From contig CAYYJM010000007.1 of assembly GCA_964471755.1 (NCBI GenBank), forward strand, positions 1 to 56,746: DNA of 56,746 bases, read 5' to 3'. Shown here piece after piece: positions 52,927-56,746 of this stretch. Positions within the stretch are counted from its first letter, which is position 1; every line of letters begins with the position of its first letter. The notes under the pieces were generated by a model. It was given only the letters and a program-made list of their open reading frames with translations. It searched no databases and was not told the origin of the DNA. Made by a program: the position numbers and the translations under genes. The stretch comes from CAYYJM01 sp964471755 (GTDB lineage Bacteria > Planctomycetota > Planctomycetia > Gemmatales > Gemmataceae).

Positions 52927-54069
52927 ATGTCCCAGCAGTTCGAGTATCAGACCGCCCGCATCAAGGAACTCCAGGTTGTGACCGGCACCAACAACGCCGG
53001 CCGGCAGGTGGTTCACAACCTGACCTTGCGTGACGAGGCGCTCGTGCCGACCGATCGCTTCTGGCACAGCCTGCACCTCCGCTTCGGGTTCACCAGCAAC
53101 ATCTTCAAGTACTTCAGCCATGCCGAAGTCTTCAACCGTATCAGCGAGAAGGCCGGCGACGACCTGCTCCGGCTGTGCATCGAGCGCGACGATCAGGGCG
53201 TCGGCCGACTCCAGGCGGTGACCAGTCCGCGCCAGGCGGTCATGAAGCACGATGATCTGATCGCCCTGCTGACGCGCTACGGAGCCGAGGAGATCACCTA
53301 CAGCCGGGGCGTCGTGACGAGCCGACACAGCCCGCGAACCAGCGGCACGTTCCAGGTCGCCGGCGACGGCTTCAAGAACAAGTTCATCCTCGACACGCCC
53401 ATCGATGGTTACGGCAAGCCGTCGGTCTATCTGTCGCTGCTCCGGCTGATCTGCTCCAACGGTGCGATCGGTTACAGCCCGGCCTTTCGCAGCGAGATGA
53501 ACGTCGGCAAGGGGGACGATGGCGTCCACTTCGCTCTGACCCGCGTGCTGGAAGGCTTCAACAACGAGGACGGCTTCGCCGCTCTGCGGCAGCGTTTCGA
53601 GTCGGGCTCGCGGAGCTGGGCGTCGGTCAACGAGACGAACAAGCTGTACAAGCTGCTGGCCCGGCTGCATAACCTGAATCAGGTTCGCAAGAACGGCGTT
53701 CTCCAGGATCACGGCGGCGACGGTGCCAGCGAGTTGGCCGGCCTGCCGATCTTCAAGGCGTTCCACCAGATGACCGGCGACCTGGCCGACGTCTACGGCC
53801 TGGCCAACATGGACGCCCTGTCGGTGAAGCGGCAGCGGACCCTGCCGACGAAGGCGAAGGTCTACGACCTGCTGAACTTCGCCAGCGAGATCGCCACGCA
53901 CCACGCCAACGAGATCGGCGGCCGAACCGTGCAGGCGTACATCGGCGACCTGATCAGCAATGAGTATGACCTGGAAGGGACCGCCGACCACTTCAGCAGC
54001 TGGCGGGACTTCTTCATCAGCAACGAGGCGGCCGCCAGCACGATGGCGTCGATGAACAAGCGGAGCTGA
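52927..54069 (+). CDS. DUF932 domain-containing protein
   Basis: 380 residues, DUF932 family (phage/plasmid-related proteins, function unknown). Family features include the central VYLSLLRLICSNGAIG (Ser/Asn/Gly segment typical of DUF932) and a C-terminal helical region with KVYDLLNFASEIATHHA. No signal peptide. The start ATG 52927 has GAGGAG about 9 bases upstream. DUF932 proteins are usually carried on plasmids, phages and islands; here the gene follows a helicase gene, and both lie between two related hairpins. A role in replication, recombination or defence of mobile DNA is conceivable but not shown. Confidence 0.84.
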   Translation: MSQQFEYQTARIKELQVVTGTNNAGRQVVHNLTLRDEALVPTDRFWHSLHLRFGFTSNIFKYFSHAEVFNRISEKAGDDLLRLCIERDDQGVGRLQAVTSPRQAVMKHDDLIALLTRYGAEEITYSRGVVTSRHSPRTSGTFQVAGDGFKNKFILDTPIDGYGKPSVYLSLLRLICSNGAIGYSPAFRSEMNVGKGDDGVHFALTRVLEGFNNEDGFAALRQRFESGSRSWASVNETNKLYKLLARLHNLNQVRKNGVLQDHGGDGASELAGLPIFKAFHQMTGDLADVYGLANMDALSVKRQRTLPTKAKVYDLLNFASEIATHHANEIGGRTVQAYIGDLISNEYDLEGTADHFSSWRDFFISNEAAASTMASMNKRS

Positions 54070-54082
54070 TTTCGGCTGCGTG

Positions 54083-54135
54083 GAGCCCGCCGCGTTCGCA
54101 GGGGAAGGAAAATCCCTGGCGGACGCAGCGGGCTC
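54083..54135 (+). terminator. hairpin after the DUF932 gene
   Basis: Arms 54083-54095 and 54123-54135 (13 bases, one mismatch that can pair as G-U) enclose a second stem (CAGGGGA/TCCCTG). It begins 13 bases after the stop. It shares GAGCCC...GGGAAGG...GGGCTCG with the element at 51492. Confidence 0.6.
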
Positions 54136-54393
54136 GTTCCTTGCGCGGTGCCAACCGGCACGTCAGTTGCAGGAATGGCTGTTGCTCGGTCCGGCTTCTT
54201 CCGGTTCAAAGAGGGGAGGGCAGGCTTCCCCCCATCCCTGGACCTGTCACAAAGTTAGAACGACGGCGTAATTCAGGGAGGTAAGAGAAGAAGACGCCCG
54301 AGAAAAGTTCAAACGAACCGCCTCGGTCAGCGAATACTCTGGTAGAGAGAGATTCTGGGATTCAGGGGTGAGGAAGTTTGCGGATTTCGCCCC

Positions 54394-54423
54394 TTCGCAA
54401 ATGGTTCTCGGCCCTGGTATAAT
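54394..54423 (+). promoter_or_regulatory. sigma70-type promoter candidate upstream of coiled-coil genes
   Basis: A perfect TATAAT at 54418-54423 is preceded by TTCGCA at 54394-54399 with 18 bases spacing. Transcription would begin near 54430, giving a leader of about 95 bases before the ATG at 54524. Confidence 0.5.
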
Positions 54424-54523
54424 GCAAGAGCGTTCTACGGGTCTTCGCCGGAAGGCATGGCCGGTCGGTATCGCACAAGGCCCACGGACCTCTCCTTCCG
54501 AAACCCGACCAAGGAGTACACCC

Positions 54524-55267
54524 ATGCTGCGACTGATTACTGGCTTGCTGGTTCTGGCTGCCCTCGCCGGCGGGGTCCTCTACTTCCAGAGCGATGTCTT
54601 CCGTCCGAAGATGGATGCGGCCATCGACGCCTGGACGAAGTGGACGCCGGAGAACATCACCAAGGACCCGGAAGGGTATCTGCGGTTCGCCCTGAGTGAA
54701 CTGGAGAAGATCGAAGGAAAACTGAAGGCGCATCAGCTGAAGCTGAAGGTCGATCTGGACACGACGACCGAACGCACGAAGAAGGAGATGCTGACGGTCG
54801 CCGCCAGCACGAACGCCCTGGTGGATCTGAAGAAGACCTACGTCGCGTCCGAGAAGACCTACCCCGTGTCGTACAAGGGGCAGAGTCTGGCGGAGAGCCA
54901 GTTCCAGGAGAAGGTGGTCGAGGTCGATCGCCAGTTGGACGCCGCCAACGAGAATGTCAATCGCCTCGAACAGCATGTGACGCACTTGCAGAACGAGATT
55001 GGCCGGACCGAGCGTGAGATGAAGAGCCTGGCGGAGAAGCGGCAGTTCGTGCAGCAGCAGCTCGATCACGTCAAGCTCGACCTGGCCGTGGGTCTGTCCG
55101 ACGAGCTGACGAACAAGGCGAACGAGATCAAGGCGACGGCCCAGGCCCTCGCCTCGGGCGGGAGCAAGGCGAAACAGGAAGCGGTCAACCTGGTCAAGAG
55201 CGAGGAACGGAAGCTGCAAGGGCAGTCCACCCGGGAACGCTTCCAGCAGATCATGGCGTCGAACTGA
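54524..55267 (+). CDS. membrane-anchored coiled-coil protein
   Basis: 247 residues. Residues 1-25 form an N-terminal membrane anchor (MLRLITGLLVLAALAGGVLYF). The rest is rich in Lys, Glu, Gln and Leu with heptad-like spacing, strongest at about 130-190 (VDRQLDAANENVNRLEQHVTHL, by position). There are no cysteines and no catalytic motif. AAGGAG at 54511-54516 is 7 bases before the ATG. The next gene, 34 bases downstream, encodes a similar anchored coiled coil, so the two may associate. It resembles, in layout only, phage-shock or envelope-spanning coiled-coil proteins. Confidence 0.75.
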   Translation: MLRLITGLLVLAALAGGVLYFQSDVFRPKMDAAIDAWTKWTPENITKDPEGYLRFALSELEKIEGKLKAHQLKLKVDLDTTTERTKKEMLTVAASTNALVDLKKTYVASEKTYPVSYKGQSLAESQFQEKVVEVDRQLDAANENVNRLEQHVTHLQNEIGRTEREMKSLAEKRQFVQQQLDHVKLDLAVGLSDELTNKANEIKATAQALASGGSKAKQEAVNLVKSEERKLQGQSTRERFQQIMASN

Positions 55268-55301
55268 GTGACGACGGCCTACACCAAGGAGCGAGATCGC
55301 C

Positions 55302-55925
55302 ATGCACAATAACAACTGGGGCACGACCCTGCTCGCTGCGATCCTGCTGCTTCTGACGGCCGGCGGCCTCTACACCTGGCACTCGTTGCGGGAGTCCGGC
55401 CGGAGGGCCGAACTGGAAGCGATCGCGACTCGGCAGGACACCGAAAGGGCCGAGTTCGATCGCGAACTGCGAACCTTCGCGGAGAGCCATCCCGACCTCA
55501 AGGTCGTGCAGGAAATGATCGACGAGCTGGATCAGGAAGTCCAGGTGCGTCAGAAGAAGCTCAACCAGCTGGCCATCGAGATGCGGCGAGCTTCACGGGC
55601 TCCCGAGAGCGATGCCGACTACATCCGCTGGAACAGGGCCATCGTCGAATTGCAGAAGAAGCTCGACGCCCTGCTGGCCGAGCGCCGCGATACCTGGCTG
55701 GAGTGGAAGAAGGTCGAGAACAACCCGGATCGCGACCCGGAAATCAACAAGACCCGCGAGGAACTCTTCAAGAAAGCGCGGACCCTGGCCGAGAAGACGC
55801 GGGAGCAGTTCAACAACCTGCGCGACACCAATGTTCCAGACGAGCCCGTCCAGGCTCCGGCACCGGAAGGGACGCCGATGCCAAGGAAACGAGCCTGGTT
55901 CCCGTGGTGGTCCCCGTCGCGATAA
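55302..55925 (+). CDS. membrane-anchored coiled-coil protein
   Basis: 207 residues with a membrane anchor at about 8-25 (TTLLAAILLLLTAGGLYTW) and long charged helices at about 30-170 (HPDLKVVQEMIDELDQEVQ, VELQKKLDALLAERRD), then a short Pro-rich, basic tail ending FPWWSPSR. AAGGAG lies 10 bases before the ATG. It follows the other coiled-coil gene at a distance of 34 bases and probably shares its promoter. A 30-bp perfect palindrome follows the stop. Function unknown. Confidence 0.74.
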   Translation: MHNNNWGTTLLAAILLLLTAGGLYTWHSLRESGRRAELEAIATRQDTERAEFDRELRTFAESHPDLKVVQEMIDELDQEVQVRQKKLNQLAIEMRRASRAPESDADYIRWNRAIVELQKKLDALLAERRDTWLEWKKVENNPDRDPEINKTREELFKKARTLAEKTREQFNNLRDTNVPDEPVQAPAPEGTPMPRKRAWFPWWSPSR

Positions 55926-55934
55926 CGAAACCTT

Positions 55935-55964
55935 ACGAGCGGCACCCGATCGGGTGCCGCTCGT
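55935..55964 (+). terminator. 30-bp perfect palindrome after the coiled-coil gene
   Basis: Arms of 13 bases around GATC (55935-55964), beginning 9 bases after the stop codon. It is followed by TCCTCG, so the U tract is poor. Confidence 0.6.
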
Positions 55965-55989
55965 TCCTCGCGCCGCATCGCCAGCAATT

Positions 55990-56053
55990 GTAGGGTGGGC
56001 CGAGCCCACCGATCCCGCGTGGTGGGCTCTCGCTAGCGCTCGGCCCACCCTAC
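55990..56053. repeat. inverted repeat between convergent genes
   Basis: Outer arms 55990-56004 and 56039-56053 (15 bases, perfect) with a nested 9-base stem (56002-56010/56031-56039). It ends three bases before the stop of the acetyl-CoA synthetase gene on the minus strand and can serve as a 3' hairpin for both convergent genes. It shares GGGTGGGCCGAG with the hairpin at 41115. Confidence 0.7.
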
Positions 56054-56056
56054 TTC

Positions 56057-56746
56057 TTACCCCTCCTCATCTTCACGCAACTTCGACAGCACGCTGTAAT
56101 CCTCCAGCGTGGTCGTGTCGCCGGTCGTCTGCCGGCCCGCGGCGATGTCACGCAGCAGACGCCGCATGATCTTGCCCGAGCGTGTCTTCGGCAGCGCCTC
56201 GGTGAAGCGGATGGCGTCCGGCCGGGCCAGGGCTCCGATCTCCCGGGCGACGTGTTCGCGTAACTCTTTCTTGAGGGCCTCGGTTGCCTCGATGCCTGCC
56301 TTGAGCGTCACGAAGCAGCAGATGCCCTCGCCCTTGATCTCGTCCGGTTGGCCGACCACGGCCGCCTCGGCCACCTTCGGGTGGTTGACCAGGGCGCTCT
56401 CGACTTCCATCGTGCTGAGGCGATGGCCTGCGACGTTCAGCACGTCATCGACCCGACCCATGATCCAGAAGTAGCCGTCGTCGTCCTGACGGGCTCCGTC
56501 AGCGGTGAAGTAGGCGTGCGGAACCTGGCTCCAGTATTGCTGCTGGTAGCGCTCGTCGTCGCCGAAGATCGTGCGCAGCATCGCTGGCCAGGGCCGTTTG
56601 ATGACCAGGAAGCCGCCCGCGTTCGCCGGCACCGGGTTGCCTGCCTTGTCGACGATCTCGGCGGCGATGCCAGGCAGCGGCCGGGTCGCCGAGCCGGGCT
56701 TGGTCGGAATCGCCCCTGGCAGGGGCGAGATCATGATCACCCCCGT
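56057..56746 (-). CDS. acs: acetyl-CoA synthetase, C-terminal part (runs off the window)
   Basis: About 229 residues of the C-terminal end of an ANL-family AMP-forming acetate:CoA ligase, which makes acetyl-CoA through acetyl-AMP. Visible are YFTADGARQDDDGYFWIMGRVDDVLNVAGHRLSTMEVE (positions about 80-115 of the fragment), the hinge Asp in GRVDD, and PKTRSGKIMRRLLR with the catalytic lysine that is the acetylation site in this family. IVDKAGNPVP and GGFLVIKRPWPAMLRTI are typical of Acs. The frame is open to the window edge, so the start lies outside. Confidence 0.94.
   Translation of the reverse strand, partial: TGVIMISPLPGAIPTKPGSATRPLPGIAAEIVDKAGNPVPANAGGFLVIKRPWPAMLRTIFGDDERYQQQYWSQVPHAYFTADGARQDDDGYFWIMGRVDDVLNVAGHRLSTMEVESALVNHPKVAEAAVVGQPDEIKGEGICCFVTLKAGIEATEALKKELREHVAREIGALARPDAIRFTEALPKTRSGKIMRRLLRDIAAGRQTTGDTTTLEDYSVLSKLREDEEG

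Larger units (their letters stand above)
54070..54523. other. 454-bp intergenic region
   Basis: It holds the hairpin at 54083-54135 and a promoter candidate at 54394-54423. Between them (54136-54393) the sequence is less GC-rich than the genes, with GTCACAAAGTTAGAACGACGG at about 54246. A similar GTCACAAAACGAACG is seen at about 51610 in front of the helicase gene. No gene was recognised. Confidence 0.6.

Noticed and set aside
51678..54069. Calling the helicase-DUF932 pair a known defence system
   Set aside because: I could not match the pair to a named defence system from sequence alone; there is no nuclease or toxin domain.
1..56746. CRISPR array, transposase or integrase genes
   Set aside because: No spaced direct repeats and no DDE, serine or tyrosine recombinase motifs were seen in any frame examined.
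1..56746. tRNA or rRNA genes
   Set aside because: No T-loop-like GGTTCGAATCC context with a fitting acceptor stem and no rRNA-like stretch was noticed; a tRNAscan-SE run would settle it.

Overview
The window looks like a chromosomal piece of a high-GC planctomycete, most likely of the Gemmata group. I infer this from family content, not from a marker gene. It has two DUF1501 proteins, a DUF1552/DUF1592 pair, two DUF1549/DUF1553 'planctomycete cytochrome' proteins, a TIGR02996 domain (described from Gemmata-type genomes), many secreted HEAT, propeller and TPR proteins, and GC-rich hairpins after most genes. No rRNA, tRNA, CRISPR, transposase or integrase was seen. A run of 10 N at 26730-26739 marks an assembly gap.

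Layout. 1-4.6 kb (minus): ilvB, hpnC, hpnD and a fumarylacetoacetate-hydrolase-family enzyme. 4.8-6.7 kb (plus): a DUF1501 protein and a STAS protein. 6.7-10.9 kb (minus): four genes, YkgJ-type cysteine protein, DUF1592 (interrupted by an in-frame TAA), DUF1552, second YkgJ-type protein. 11.1-14.0 kb (plus): a large secreted glycosidase-like protein. 14.2-24.1 kb (minus, read right to left): propeller protein, Ig-like protein, DUF1549/DUF1553, DUF1501 and two paralogous secreted HEAT/secretin-short-domain proteins. 24.2-25.1 kb (plus): an RmlD-like reductase. 25.1-34.1 kb (minus, read right to left): a CehA/McbA-like metallohydrolase, a Cys-rich NHL propeller, a PhnD-like domain joined to a PQQ-type propeller across a nine-A run, and a DUF1549/LamG/DUF1553 protein. 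34.3-35.9 kb: a TIGR02996/DUF1963 protein and a small protein resembling the N-terminal domain of the CehA-like protein. 36.1-45.0 kb (plus): zinc-ribbon membrane protein, two TPR-type proteins, trmB, a 2-hydroxyacid dehydrogenase and a DUF1905/YdeI-like protein. 45.2-48.3 kb: a truncated gene start facing topA (minus). 48.5-55.9 kb (plus): a PpiD/SurA-like anchored protein, an SF2 helicase plus DUF932 pair, and two membrane-anchored coiled-coil proteins. The window ends in the C-terminus of acetyl-CoA synthetase (minus).

How the genes work together. hpnC and hpnD overlap by 4 bases and should convert farnesyl diphosphate towards squalene. DUF1592-DUF1552-ykgJ are coupled by ATGA and TGATG overlaps. 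The propeller/Ig/DUF1549/DUF1501 group looks like an envelope module of unknown job. Most genes that are not coupled to the next one are followed by an inverted repeat within about 30 bases of the stop codon, usually without a U tract.

Main points to check: the A9 run separating the PhnD-like and PQQ domains, the TAA at a conserved tyrosine of DUF1592, the two exact 34-bp copies of a 3'-end hairpin, the Cys-rich NHL/PhnD-PQQ pair, and the helicase-DUF932 pair lying between related hairpins.
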